Assembly: GCF_002224125.1 (NCBI RefSeq)
Contig: NZ_NCSM01000036.1
Coordinates: forward strand, 1 to 46,813
Length of the DNA stretch: 46,813 bases
Direction: 5' to 3'
Source of the DNA: Streptomyces sp. NBS 14/10
Lineage (GTDB): Bacteria; Actinomycetota; Actinomycetes; Streptomycetales; Streptomycetaceae
Positions 34,474 through 43,038 of this stretch are shown piece by piece (position 1 is the stretch's first letter; every line of letters begins with the position of its first letter). The position numbers were made by a program, and so were the translations under genes. Under the pieces are notes generated by a model. That model was not told where the DNA came from. It ran no database searches and saw only the letters and a list, made by a program, of their open reading frames with translations.

Positions 34474-35760
34474 GTGGAGGGTGAGGAGTTGGCCGGCACG
34501 CCTTCCCGCCGCGGACGGCTGAGCCTGCGCAGCAGACTCGCCCTGCTCCTGGGCAGGGCGGCGAGCGCGGTCTACCGGCGCATGGGGTGGAAGGGCGCCG
34601 GAGGTGTCCTCGGCGACGTGACGTTGTACTTCTCCCCCGGCGTGCTCAGGGAGCTGGGCCGCTCGATGCACACGGTCCTTGTCACCGGCACGAACGGCAA
34701 GACGACGACCTCCGCCCTGACCGCGGTGACGCTGGAGTCCCGCGGCAGTGTGGCCGCCAACAGCAGCGGCGCGAACCTTCCCCACGGGATCGCCACCGCC
34801 CTTATCAAGGCTCCCTCGGCCCGTTTCGGGGTCATCGAGGTGGACGAACGCCATTTTCCGTCCGTGTGCTCGGAGATACGCCCCACGGTCGTCGTCCTGC
34901 TGAACCTGAGCCGGGACCAGCTCGACCGCAATCCGGAACCACGTGTCCTGGCGGAGCGGTGGCGGACCACACTCACCGGTCTCGAGGACACCACCGTCGT
35001 CGCCAACAGTGACGATCCGCTGATCTGCTGGGTGGCCACGGCCGCCCGCCGGGTGATCTGGGTGGCGGGCGGAGGCCAGTGGTCGGAGGACTCCGTACAC
35101 TGCCCGGACTGCGGGGGGACTCTGCGGACCGCACGGGGGGAGCCGTGGCGGTGCTCGCAGTGTCCGAACGGCGCCCCGCGGCCTGACTGGACCGTCGAGG
35201 ACGGACGCCTGGTGTGGCGGACCGGCTCCCGTTCCTTTCGGCCCGCCCTCGCCCTGCCCGGCCGGGCCAACCAGATCAACGCGGCCATGGCGCTGGCTGC
35301 GGGGAACGTGCTCGGAGCCGAGCCGGAAGAGGCGGTATCACACCTGGAGCGGGTGGGTTCGGTCAGCGGCCGGTACGAGAGCGTCGAGGTCGGTTCCCGC
35401 GAGGTGCGGCTGCTCCTCGCCAAGAACCCCGCGAGCTGGATGGAGACGTTCGAAGTCCTCGGCGAGACCGAAGTCGTCGTCATCGTGCTCAACTCCCGCA
35501 GGATCGACGGGCACGACCCCTCCTGGATCTGGGACGTCGACTTCCGCAGGATCGCGGGCCCGACCGTCTTCGTCACCGGGGACAGGCGCCTCGACCTCGC
35601 CGTGCGCCTGCACGTGGACGGCATCGAGTTCACCGTGGCCGACTCCCTGCGCGAGGCGTGCGAGGCGGCACCGCCGGGCCGCATCGATGTCGTGGCCAAC
35701 TACACCGGCTTCTTCGACGTGATCAGTGCCGTCCGGGCCGGAAGGGAAGTGACATGCTAG
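34474..35760 (+). CDS. MurT-like Mur ligase without GatD partner
   Basis: A 428-residue Mur ligase family protein. MurT normally phosphorylates the D-isoGlu carboxylate of lipid II so that GatD-derived ammonia can amidate it. P-loop TGTNGKTTT (71-79). A MurT-type zinc ribbon with C210, C213, C227 and C230. The C-terminal DUF1727 region shows LLLAKNPASWMET and DPSWIWDVDF with conserved acidic residues. The GTG at 34474 follows AAAGGA. No glutamine amidotransferase (GatD) is adjacent; instead the stop overlaps a PgeF/YfiH gene (ATGCTAG). It is divergent from the C protein and carries the shared motif, so I infer a cluster role: amide or ester ligation of the product, or cell-wall self-protection. 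A misplaced housekeeping gene is the alternative. Confidence 0.85.
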   Translation: MEGEELAGTPSRRGRLSLRSRLALLLGRAASAVYRRMGWKGAGGVLGDVTLYFSPGVLRELGRSMHTVLVTGTNGKTTTSALTAVTLESRGSVAANSSGANLPHGIATALIKAPSARFGVIEVDERHFPSVCSEIRPTVVVLLNLSRDQLDRNPEPRVLAERWRTTLTGLEDTTVVANSDDPLICWVATAARRVIWVAGGGQWSEDSVHCPDCGGTLRTARGEPWRCSQCPNGAPRPDWTVEDGRLVWRTGSRSFRPALALPGRANQINAAMALAAGNVLGAEPEEAVSHLERVGSVSGRYESVEVGSREVRLLLAKNPASWMETFEVLGETEVVVIVLNSRRIDGHDPSWIWDVDFRRIAGPTVFVTGDRRLDLAVRLHVDGIEFTVADSLREACEAAPPGRIDVVANYTGFFDVISAVRAGREVTC

Positions 35761-36473
35761 TCATCGGCAGGGCACACATGGCCTTCACCGACCGGTCCCA
35801 CGGGCTCAGGCTGCCTCCGGACGAGCGGCGGCGGCTCGGCGCGGACTGCGCGGAGGTCATCCGCGCCAACCGCGCGCGCACCGCGACCGGGTTCGGACTC
35901 GCCCCCGACCGCGTGGTGTTCATGCGGCAGGTGCACGGTGCGGACGTACGGTGGGTGAAGGAGCCCTTCGGTGACTCCCCGCCTCCGACGGACGGAATCT
36001 GCACCGACCGGGCCGGGCTGGCCCTGGCCGTGTTCGTCGCCGACTGCGCCCCGGTCCTGCTCGCGGACCCTGTCGCCGGGGTGGTGGGCTGCGCCCACGC
36101 GGGCCGGACCGGTCTGGCGGCCGGGGTCGTGACCGCCACTGTCCGGGAGATGACGCGCCGCGGCGCCGACCCAGCACGGACGACGGCACTCGTGGGACCC
36201 ATGGTGTGTGCGAGTTGCTACGAGGTGCCGCGCGCCATGCGGGACGAGATGGCGGCCCTTCACCCCGCCGCGTCGGCCGTCACCTCCAAGGGCACACCGT
36301 CCATCGACCTGAGAGCCGCCGTGCTGGGTCAGCTCCTCGACTGCGGGGTCACCGACGTCCGCCACGACCACCGCTGCACCGTCGAGAGCCCCGAGCTGTT
36401 CTCCTACCGCAGGGAGGGTCCCACGGGAGACTTCGCGGGGTACGTCTGGCTGGATCCAACGCCGCTGTTTTGA
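35754..36473 (+). CDS. PgeF/YfiH (LACC1-like) zinc-binding protein
   Basis: A 239-residue member of the YfiH/PgeF/LACC1 family. Members have been described as peptidoglycan editing factors that remove UDP-MurNAc-L-Ser, and as purine nucleoside processing enzymes. The metal ligands are visible: His61 in MRQVHGADV, Cys98 in VADCAPVL and His115 in GCAHAGRTG. Length is normal. The ATG at 35754 lies inside the MurT stop region (7-base overlap), so the two are coupled. Coupling with a MurT paralogue rather than its usual place near ftsZ is unusual and suggests a joint function, perhaps on a peptidoglycan-like or amide substrate (inference). Confidence 0.87.
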   Translation: MLVIGRAHMAFTDRSHGLRLPPDERRRLGADCAEVIRANRARTATGFGLAPDRVVFMRQVHGADVRWVKEPFGDSPPPTDGICTDRAGLALAVFVADCAPVLLADPVAGVVGCAHAGRTGLAAGVVTATVREMTRRGADPARTTALVGPMVCASCYEVPRAMRDEMAALHPAASAVTSKGTPSIDLRAAVLGQLLDCGVTDVRHDHRCTVESPELFSYRREGPTGDFAGYVWLDPTPLF

Positions 36474-36483
36474 CACCGTGGCG

Positions 36484-36607
36484 CACCGGCGGTCGAAGTA
36501 CCTGAACGACCGGGCGGAGAACAGCCACCAGCCGACGAGGCAGCGCGTTGGTCCGGGTCCCGGCGGGCACGGGCTGACCGAGCCGTATGAAGTTCCAGAT
36601 CTGGAGT
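36484..36607 (+). pseudogene. IS6-family transposase C-terminal remnant
   Basis: Plus-strand reading HRRSKYLNDRAENSHQPTRQ is the hallmark of the IS6/IS240 transposase C-terminal region (the N-N/D-RAENSHQPTR motif). It lacks the rest of the gene and inverted repeats and degenerates after the motif before stopping. It marks the right edge of the biosynthetic cluster, just after the PgeF gene. Confidence 0.7.
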
Positions 36608-36639
36608 AGGGCGCGGCCGAACAGTGCCACGCCGACCAC

Positions 36640-36737
36640 GATCAAAGCCGGAGAAGGTCCGCCGCTACTTCAAGCCCTCCCCTGAGGCGATCTCAGAGTT
36701 GACCAGCCTTCTCGCCCCTGGCGACAGCAGACGATGA
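36640..36737 (+). other. Short coding relic of unknown origin
   Basis: A stretch reading [19 protein letters not shown] then APGDSRR and a stop looks like the tail of a real protein, possibly a recombinase or replication protein, but I cannot name it with confidence. No start or upstream part is present. Confidence 0.3.
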
Positions 36738-36772
36738 AGCACACATGGTTCGTCGCAAGGGGATGCCCGCCA

Positions 36773-37201
36773 TCAGTTCGCTTCCGGCCCGAACCGGCGC
36801 TTGTATGCCGACGGTGTGATGCCGGTCTCGCGGCGCATCAGTGTGCGCAGATTGGCAGCGGTGCCAAGCCCGCCGCGTCGCGCGACCATCTCAAACCGGG
36901 ACTCGCCTCACTCGATCAACCGGCACGCCAGAGCAAGCCGTTCCCCCGTCAGCCACGTCAACGGCGTCGTGCCCAGTCGCGCCTGAAAGCGGCGATGCAG
37001 AGTCGCCGGACTGACCGTCGCACGTGCCGCAAGGTCCGACACAGTAAGCGAGTCCAACCGTTCCTGAGCCCAGGCCAGGACGGGCGCCAGAGACTCGTCC
37101 GGCAGGTCGGGCATGGGACGCTCCACGAACTGCCGCTGCCCACCGTCCCGGTGCGCTGTGCGGGAGGGGATTGTTGCAGCGTGAGCCAGCGCATCAGGCA
37201 A
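36773..37201 (-). pseudogene. GlxA-type AraC regulator, truncated with premature stop
   Basis: The minus strand encodes the C-terminal double HTH of a GlxA-family (DJ-1/AraC) regulator: AHRDGGQRQFVERPMPD, VSDLAARATVSPATLHRRF, GTTPLTWLTGERL, ACRLIE, then a TGA at about 36908. The same frame continues MVARRGGLGTAANLRTLMRR and TGITPSAYKRRFG to a stop at 36773. The N-terminal ligand domain is missing and the stop cuts between the two helix-turn-helices. Non-functional. Confidence 0.75.
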
Positions 37202-37482
37202 GGGGGGCTCTCACAGTACCTGGATCACCAGGGTCTCCCGGACGTCCAGGACGCCTGTCAACCTCTGTGAGTCGGCTCCCAGCTACACAGAGGAGAAGTA
37301 ATGGATCCACGGGAGGCGCGCACGGCGGCCGCCCGAGAACCCGTCCCAGGCGCCCTGAACGAAAGCGCCGACAACCCTCCACGGACACGCACCGCAGCTT
37401 TACCCCCCATCAGTTCAATTCAGCTGCACCGGACGCGCGACCGTGTCAGCACATGCTTCCACGAAATAAGGGACGAAGACCA
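37202..37482. other. Intergenic region upstream of the SDR gene
   Basis: About 280 bases. A strong ribosome binding site (GAGGAGAAGTA) precedes an ATG at 37301 whose 75-codon frame (MDPREARTAAAREPVPG, ending at 37528) overlaps the SDR start. The product resembles nothing I know and could be the start of a lost gene or a translated leader. No other feature is seen. Confidence 0.35.
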
Positions 37483-38286
37483 ATGGCGGACAACCAGTTC
37501 ACCACTCACGCAGACCTTTTCGATCTGAGTGGGAAGTACGCACTTGTCACTGGCGGCACCAGGGGCATTGGGATGATGATAGCGCGCGGCCTTCTGCAGG
37601 CGGGCGCCCGCGTCGTTATCAGCTCACGCAAGGCAGACGCGTGCGCGGAGGCGCAGCATCTACTGTCCGAATTCGGCGACGTTCAAGCAATCCCCGCCGA
37701 CCTGTCCAGGCACGACGAGTGTCAGCGCCTCGCTGATCTTGTCAAGGTCGACTCGGAACGCCTGGACATCCTCGTCAACAACGCGGGAGCGATGTGGCGC
37801 GAGCCGCTGGAGACGTTCCCGGACGAGGCCTGGGACGCAGTGATCGACCTCAACCTCAAGTCGCCGTTCTGGCTGGCGCAGGCGCTGCTCCCCGCACTTC
37901 GCAGGGCGGGCACCGCCGATGATCCCGCGCGGATCATCAACATCGGCAGTATCGCCGCCATCCACGTCGCCGAGTCGCCCAACTACTCGTACGCCAGCAG
38001 CAAAGCGGCACTCCATCAACTCACCAGAGTGCTTGCCAGAGAGCTGGGCCCACAGCACGTCACGGTGAACGCGGTAGCCCCAGGACCGTTCCCGTCGCAG
38101 ATGATGGCGTCCACGCTCGATGCCCTCGGCGACACGATCGCGGCGAAGGCCCCTCTGCGCCGGCTCGGCCGCGACGACGACATGGCAGGTATCGCCGTGT
38201 TCCTCGCCAGCCGGGCCGGAGCTTACCTCACGGGCACCATCATCCCGATCGACGGCGGCATCGCCACGACCGCATCAGGTACCTAG
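37483..38286 (+). CDS. Short-chain dehydrogenase/reductase
   Basis: A 267-residue classical SDR that uses NAD(P)H to interconvert a carbonyl and alcohol. N-terminal Rossmann motif TGGTRGIG, NNAG at the end of strand 4, catalytic Ser in INIGSIAAIH and the YxxxK pair in YSYASSKAAL; C-terminal DGG. It resembles the FabG/gluconate 5-dehydrogenase-like group. I chose the ATG at 37483 because the family begins near FDLSGKYALVTGG and AGGGACGA lies upstream. The next gene is an MmyB-type regulator in the same direction; such regulators are often found beside SDR genes and may control them (inference). The substrate is unknown. Confidence 0.92.
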   Translation: MADNQFTTHADLFDLSGKYALVTGGTRGIGMMIARGLLQAGARVVISSRKADACAEAQHLLSEFGDVQAIPADLSRHDECQRLADLVKVDSERLDILVNNAGAMWREPLETFPDEAWDAVIDLNLKSPFWLAQALLPALRRAGTADDPARIINIGSIAAIHVAESPNYSYASSKAALHQLTRVLARELGPQHVTVNAVAPGPFPSQMMASTLDALGDTIAAKAPLRRLGRDDDMAGIAVFLASRAGAYLTGTIIPIDGGIATTASGT

Positions 38287-38407
38287 GCGTCGGCGCGGGC
38301 CCTTTCCTGCTACGACGCTGGGCGCATGCCGCGTGTGAGGGGGTGCGTAGCCGTCGGGGTACCAGCAGAACCTCCCTTCGCCTGCGGACAGGGCCTATGG
38401 TGAAGGG

Positions 38408-39280
38408 GTGGCCACGATCGATCTGCGCACTGAGATCAAGGAATTCCTGAGCTCGCGTCGCGCGCGGATCGCGCCCGAGCGGGCCGGACTGCCCGCCTAC
38501 GGCGGCAACCGCCGGGTCAAAGGTCTGCGTCGCGAAGAGGTAGCTCTACTAGCAGGGGTATCGGTCGACTACTACGTGCGTATGGAGCGCGGCAGCCTCA
38601 CCGGCGCCTCCGACGGGGTGCTCGACGCGTTGGCCTCTGCCTTGCAGCTCGACGAGGCCGAGCGCGATCACCTATTCCACCTTGCGCGGCAGTCCAGGGC
38701 GCCCGGCGGTCCACGCCGCCGGCGACCCGCCGTGACGGTGCGTCCGGCGCTTCAGCAGGTGCTCGACGCCATCACCGATGCGCCGGCTTGGATTTGCAAC
38801 GGCCGGTATGACGTGCTGGCCATGAATCAACTTGCCCGCGCGCTGTATTCACCGGTGCTGGCCGACACGCGACGGCCGGCGAACACCGCGCGGTTCGTGT
38901 ATCTAGATCCCGAAGCGGCAAAAACGTTCTTCGTCGACTATGACCGAATCGCCTGCGATGTGGCCGCGAAGCTACGCATGGAAGCCGGCCGCAATCCGCA
39001 CGACGAGGAGCTGATCGCCCTAGTCGGTGAATTATCAACACGCAGTGAACTATTTCGGCAGCGGTGGGCATCTCAGGACGTTCGGCTCCACCGGTCCGGA
39101 CGCAAACGTGTGCACCATCCGGTAGTGGGCCGGCTCGATCTGGACGTCGAGTCGATGGAGATGCCTGCCGAACCCGGCCTGCTCCTGAACGTCTACACCG
39201 CGCCCGCCGGCACGGCGACCGCGGACGGTCTAGCCCTATTGGCGTCGTGGGCGGCTAGCCAGGAGAGGCTCGGACGCTGA
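38408..39280 (+). CDS. MmyB-type helix-turn-helix regulator
   Basis: A 290-residue regulator with an N-terminal Xre HTH (KEFLSSRRARIAPERAGLP, then RRVKGLRREEVALLAGVSVD and YYVRMERGSLTGAS) and a C-terminal MmyB-like ligand-binding PAS-type domain from about residue 105 (DAPAWICNGRYDVLAMNQLA, then RFVYLDPEA). This group is abundant in Streptomyces and some members bind fatty acids. The GTG at 38408 follows a GAAGGG purine run. It probably regulates the SDR gene 120 bases upstream. Confidence 0.92.
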   Translation: MATIDLRTEIKEFLSSRRARIAPERAGLPAYGGNRRVKGLRREEVALLAGVSVDYYVRMERGSLTGASDGVLDALASALQLDEAERDHLFHLARQSRAPGGPRRRRPAVTVRPALQQVLDAITDAPAWICNGRYDVLAMNQLARALYSPVLADTRRPANTARFVYLDPEAAKTFFVDYDRIACDVAAKLRMEAGRNPHDEELIALVGELSTRSELFRQRWASQDVRLHRSGRKRVHHPVVGRLDLDVESMEMPAEPGLLLNVYTAPAGTATADGLALLASWAASQERLGR

Positions 39281-39619
39281 TGAGGTCGAGCGGCACCCGT
39301 GCCCGCGCTGCCTGGCCGAGCCGGGCTCGCCCCGCCGGTCCCGTTCCGGCGCGGTCGCCGGGACGTATCACACCGGCCGGTTCACCAAGGTCGCTCGACT
39401 GGCGAAGGAACTGCGCGTGCCGACTCCGGCCGACCGCGGACCGGGACAGCCATGGCGGCCAGCCACCCCGCCGCCGGGGGTGTTCAGAGGCCGTCGGCGG
39501 GGGTCGGCACGATGTCGGAACCGGTCATCGGGGTTCCTCTCCCGCCCAGGCCGCGTGCAGGAGCGCGGTGAGGTCGTCGGGTGACCCGTGCCGGGTTCGA
39601 GGGCGGGACCACGGCGAGG
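39281..39619. other. Degraded intergenic region
   Basis: About 340 bases without an intact gene. A plus-strand reading TGRFTKVARLAKELRVPTP near 39370-39430 vaguely resembles the C-terminal region of ketopantoate-reductase-type proteins and may be a relic, but I would not assign it. Confidence 0.3.
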
Positions 39620-39820
39620 ACGTCCTCGACGGTCTCGGCCTACCAGCAGGCCCTCACACCGGTGTTCGGCTTCCTCGTGCCGCTCATCCTCGTCGGCCTG
39701 GTACTCGCCTTCGTTCTTCCCGAGAAGCGCATCGCCGATCACAGGCCGAACGAGGACGAACCCAAGGCCCCTGACACACACTCCACAGGCCGCGAGCCAA
39801 AGGTGCCGGCGGCCGACTGA
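39620..39820 (+). pseudogene. C-terminal end of a DHA2-type MFS transporter
   Basis: The plus strand encodes AYQQALTPVFGFLVPLILVG followed by LVLAFVLPEKRI and a short hydrophilic tail with a stop. This is the last transmembrane helix and the LPEKPL-like end typical of EmrB/QacA (DHA2) drug exporters. The other 13 helices are missing, so it is a truncated relic. Confidence 0.6.
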
Positions 39821-39919
39821 CACACTGGCAATTGAACTGGTCCCCCACGGACCCCCGGGCGGCGCCGGGGGGGCGGGGCAAGCTCGGCGCCCTGGCCGAA
39901 CAAACACCCTGGAACAGCG

Positions 39920-40288
39920 TCACTGAGCCGGGATCGGCTGGGTGAGGTTCAAGGGGTTGCCGTCGGGGTCCTGGATATGGGCGACGCGCTGTCCCCACGG
40001 CATGTCATTGGGGCCGCCGCGGACCGAGCCGCCCAGCGCCGTCACCCGGCCGAGCATCTCGTCGACGTCGTCGACACCGATGCTGAGCAGGATCCGCGGT
40101 GCTGCCCCCGTCCCCGGGTTCGTCTTGGCCACCAGCCCGAGGTCGGTGTCGCCGATGCGCAAGCCGAGGTAGAAGGCCGGGCCTTCCGCCGGGACCCGGA
40201 AGATCTCCTCGGCGCCGAACAATTTCGTATAGAAGCCGAGCAGGACTTCCTGGTCGGCAGTGATGATCACTGGCTGGATGGTGGACAT
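39920..40288 (-). CDS. VOC-family (glyoxalase/bleomycin resistance-like) protein
   Basis: A 122-residue vicinal-oxygen-chelate protein with the paired beta-alpha-beta-beta-beta layout. It reads IQPVIITADQEVLLGFYTKL and FGAEE at the first module, and RVTALGGSVRGGP, then MPWGQRVAHIQDPDGNPLNL, at the second. I chose the ATG at 40288 because GACAGGAG precedes it. Members include glyoxalases, dioxygenases and drug-binding proteins; the precise function is unknown. It is alone in its orientation. Confidence 0.88.
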   Translation of the reverse strand: MSTIQPVIITADQEVLLGFYTKLFGAEEIFRVPAEGPAFYLGLRIGDTDLGLVAKTNPGTGAAPRILLSIGVDDVDEMLGRVTALGGSVRGGPNDMPWGQRVAHIQDPDGNPLNLTQPIPAQ

Positions 40289-40499
40289 AGCACTCCTGTC
40301 GAGAACGGTCGTGTCGCTGGGTAGACCGTCCGAGGACGGTGAACTCATCGGCAAAACCACCCCGCCGGGCGATCTACAACACGGACTGCCGCCCACGACC
40401 AGCACAAGCACCCCGAAAACGAGGTCACGCCACCCCGCTGACCAGCCACCTCAAGATGGCGGAGCTTCATTGACAACGCCGCCGAGCGTGTCGACGCCG

Positions 40500-40849
40500 G
40501 GCTAGGCCGGCGACGGCGGCATCGTGGTGGGACTGGAGCAGCGCCTCACGAAGGCCGGTCTCGATGTCCAGGACAGTGCCGAGATCATCGGCAAGTACCT
40601 GGTAGCCGTCCACAAGCCACCGCTCCGCTGCCTTGCCTCCGGTACGAGCGTGGCCTGGGTCCCGTCCTGCCCGGACATCCGCCTCAGGGTACTTACGGAG
40701 TCCGCTGAGCACTCTTTCGAGCAGGGCCGCGTCGGGCTGTACCCGAGCCGGAGCTCGGGGAGGTCGTCGTAGAGGTGCGTGCCTACGGTGACGGCGTAGC
40801 CGTCCGCCTGGAGTGCGGCGGCTACGTCCGCGGGCTGCGGAGGCAGCAT
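40500..40849 (-). pseudogene. Frameshifted hypothetical gene
   Basis: Two minus-strand frames look like one broken gene. The first starts MLPPQPADVAAALQADGYAV and runs to DDLPELRLG. Near 40735 the coding signal moves to a second frame, PDAALLERVLSGLRKYPEAD, continuing WLVDGYQVLADDLGTVLD and ALLQSHHDAAVAGL. Both parts have normal G/C third-position bias. I do not recognise the family. A sequencing error at the shift point would equally explain it. Confidence 0.4.
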
Positions 40850-40904
40850 CGTCTCCCTCGCCGGTCCTCAAGCCGTGGCTCCCCGAGGACCGGCGGGGGA
40901 CTCA

Positions 40905-42002
40905 TCACAGGGTGGCCACGTACGGGTCCCAGTCGTCCGGCAAGGGCGCGGGGACCTCGCTCGTGCTCTCGACGTCCATGAACGCCCCCTCCGTGATGGA
41001 CTCGTTCATGCACGTCATCACGTCGAGCACGTGGAGGGCGAGCGCCCCCGACGCGCGGTGAGGTCGGCCTTCACGGATCGCACGTGCCATCTCCAGTACG
41101 CCGGTGCCGCGTTCGGACCGCGCCGTGGTCGTGGCGAGCGTTTCCCAGCTCTGGCTTCGACGGCGGCGGATCTTGATCTCACCGTCGAACCGGTTGGGGT
41201 CCGGCAGCGCGAGCGTAGCGTCGGTTCCGGTGATCTCCACGACCCCGGAGCGGGAGAGCGGCGAGTCGAAACTGAAGATGCTCTGCGCCGACTGGCCCGA
41301 CTCGAACCGGGCGATCGCGCTGATGTGCGTCATCACCTCCACATCGAACTCAGTGCCTGCCAGCGGGCCGGAACCGACGCTTCGCCTGTTCCACGCCTTG
41401 GAGCCGAGCGCGGCCACCTCGGCGACCGGTCCGAATGTCTGGATCAGCGCGGTGAGGTAGTAGGGACCCATGTCGAACAGCGGACCGGCGCCCTTCTGGT
41501 ACAGGAAGGCCGGGTTCGGGTGCCAGGACTCCGGGCCGGGGCCCTGCAGCTGAGTCAGCGCGGTCAGTGGCCGGCCTATGTCCCCCTTCTCGATGATGCG
41601 GTGTGCCGTCTGCAGGCCCGGGCCGAGGACCGTGTCCGGCGCGCAGCCCACCCGCAGACCGGCCCGCTGTGCGGTGGCGAGCAGCTTCCGGCCGTCTTCC
41701 CGGGTGAGCGACAGCGGCTTCTCGCTCCACACATGCTTGCCCGCCGCGAGCACGGCCAGTGCCACCTCGACATGCGCCGCGGGGACCGTCAGATTGACCA
41801 CGATCTCCACGTCCGGATGGTTCAGCACCGCCTCCGGCCCGCCGTGTCTTTCGATACCGAACGTGTCGGCCTTGTCCTTCGCCGCGTCCGGACTGAGATC
41901 TCCGATCGCGTGCACGATCAGGTCGGGAAAGCTCCGCATGCTCTTGAGGTAGGCGTCGGAGATGACTCCCGCGCCGATCACACCGATGCCGACCGGGCTC
42001 AT
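40905..42002 (-). CDS. Gfo/Idh/MocA-family oxidoreductase
   Basis: A 365-residue NAD(P)-dependent sugar or inositol-type dehydrogenase. N-terminal Rossmann GIGVIGAGVISDAYL, the conserved EKPLS motif (VWSEKPLSLT), and a C-terminal alpha/beta domain including GAGPLFDMGPYYLTAL. The start ATG at 42002 overlaps the stop of the preceding isomerase by 4 bases (ATGA), so they form an operon for sugar or polyol catabolism. Fragments of a glycosyl hydrolase and LacI regulator lie upstream, consistent with a former carbohydrate-use locus. Confidence 0.93.
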   Translation of the reverse strand: MSPVGIGVIGAGVISDAYLKSMRSFPDLIVHAIGDLSPDAAKDKADTFGIERHGGPEAVLNHPDVEIVVNLTVPAAHVEVALAVLAAGKHVWSEKPLSLTREDGRKLLATAQRAGLRVGCAPDTVLGPGLQTAHRIIEKGDIGRPLTALTQLQGPGPESWHPNPAFLYQKGAGPLFDMGPYYLTALIQTFGPVAEVAALGSKAWNRRSVGSGPLAGTEFDVEVMTHISAIARFESGQSAQSIFSFDSPLSRSGVVEITGTDATLALPDPNRFDGEIKIRRRRSQSWETLATTTARSERGTGVLEMARAIREGRPHRASGALALHVLDVMTCMNESITEGAFMDVESTSEVPAPLPDDWDPYVATL

Positions 42003-42745
42003 ACGAGGGGCTCCAACCCGCGAAGGTAGGCGAAGCTCTTCTCGACCGGAGCGAGGACATCGCCTTCGTAGTCGTCCAGTTCGACTACGCGCAGAGCGGT
42101 CGGCGCCGCGGCCAGGATGTCGTCGACCGGGATGACGCCGTCGCCGACCGCGACCTGAGCCTTGTTGTTCAACGTGGCGTCCCCGTCCTTGACGTGCAGC
42201 GCCTTGACCCGGTCGCCGAGCCTGGCGAGCAGGGCCGGCACGTCCGCGCCCCCGACGGCGGCCCAGTACGTGTCGACCTCGAGGATCACCGCGTCCGCCA
42301 GGTTGTCCGCCAGTGCCTCGAGCGCGTGCACACCGCCCACCTTCGCCTCGAGCTCGAAGTGATGGTTGTGGTAGCCGACCGTGAGCCCGTGATCGGCGGC
42401 TTCGGCGGCAGCACGGTTCAGCTCGTGCGCGATGGTCCTGATGTCGTCGGCCGACTGCCACTGCTCAGGACTGGTCATCGGGACGATGACGGTGGTCACG
42501 CCAAGGCGCTGAGCCGTGGCGAAGCCGCCGGCGCGGTCCTCCCGGAGCAACGCGATGTGCGCGGTGGGCGCCGCGAGCCCGTACGTGGGCAGTGCCCCGG
42601 CCAGGCGGTCCGCCAGCTTGGCCGTATTGAACAACTCGACCTTGCTGTAGCCGATCTCCGCGATGCGGGCCAGCGTTCCTTCGAAGTCCTCGGCGAGCTT
42701 CGAGCGAACCGTGTAGAGCTGGAGGGAAAGGTTGTCCTTCGGCAC
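41999..42745 (-). CDS. Xylose-isomerase-like TIM-barrel sugar phosphate isomerase/epimerase
   Basis: A 248-residue AP-endonuclease-2/xylose isomerase-like TIM barrel. It shows LSLQLYTVRSKLAEDFEGTL, the metal-site strands TVGYHNHHFELE and ILEVDTYWAAVGG, then KALHVKDGD and VVELDDYEGD, which supply the His, Asp and Glu ligands of a divalent metal. The GTG at 42745 has GAGGAGA just upstream. First gene of an operon with the Gfo/Idh/MocA oxidoreductase. Pairs of this kind commonly interconvert keto and hydroxy groups of sugars or inositols; the substrate is not known. A TTGACA at 42800-42805 on the minus strand may be its -35 element. Confidence 0.93.
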   Translation of the reverse strand: MPKDNLSLQLYTVRSKLAEDFEGTLARIAEIGYSKVELFNTAKLADRLAGALPTYGLAAPTAHIALLREDRAGGFATAQRLGVTTVIVPMTSPEQWQSADDIRTIAHELNRAAAEAADHGLTVGYHNHHFELEAKVGGVHALEALADNLADAVILEVDTYWAAVGGADVPALLARLGDRVKALHVKDGDATLNNKAQVAVGDGVIPVDDILAAAPTALRVVELDDYEGDVLAPVEKSFAYLRGLEPLV

Positions 42746-42836
42746 GTCTTCTCCTCGTCTACGAGTTGACACCTCATCGCGCCCAGCTCCGACACGGCTT
42801 GTCAATGGATGAGTTCCCGTCCGCTGCGGGCCCCGG

Positions 42837-42960
42837 TCACGTCACTGGTTCTGTCTCGCCCGAGGTGATACCGGCTGCGCCGAATGCGTCCACGGCCACC
42901 CAGTAGTCCACGCCGGCGTTGAGCGAGCGCAGGTCGAGTTCCGTGTTCCGTGCGGTCGTC
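42837..42960 (-). pseudogene. C-terminal remnant of a secreted glycosidase-like protein
   Basis: The minus strand reads ARNTELDLRSLNAGVDYWVA then VDAFGAAGITSGETEPV and a stop. This is the typical end of a fibronectin-III-like or beta-sandwich domain at the C-terminus of arabinosidase-type (GH43-like) glycosyl hydrolases (DYWVxVDAF..AGIT). No upstream part remains; it abuts a LacI tail. Confidence 0.5.
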
Positions 42961-42962
42961 GA

Positions 42963-43038
42963 TCAGTCACGCGGAGGTCTGGTGGACTCCCGGACGACCA
43001 ACTGCGTCGCCAGCTCGACGTGATCCTCGGAACGGCGG
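42963..43038 (-). pseudogene. LacI-family regulator C-terminal remnant
   Basis: The minus strand reads EDHVELATQLVVRESTRPP and a stop at 42963, the invariant C-terminal end of actinomycete LacI regulators (HVELPTRLVVRESTxPP). The rest of the gene is replaced by the truncated MFS gene. Confidence 0.7.

Noticed and set aside
39281..39570. Plus-strand reading TGRFTKVARLAKELRVPTP as a ketopantoate reductase relic
   Set aside because: The match is short and from memory only; the surrounding frame shows no further family features.
40430..40490. Plus-strand reading LTSHLKMAELH that resembles an ArsR recognition helix
   Set aside because: Only about ten codons with no start or flanking coding signal; could be chance.
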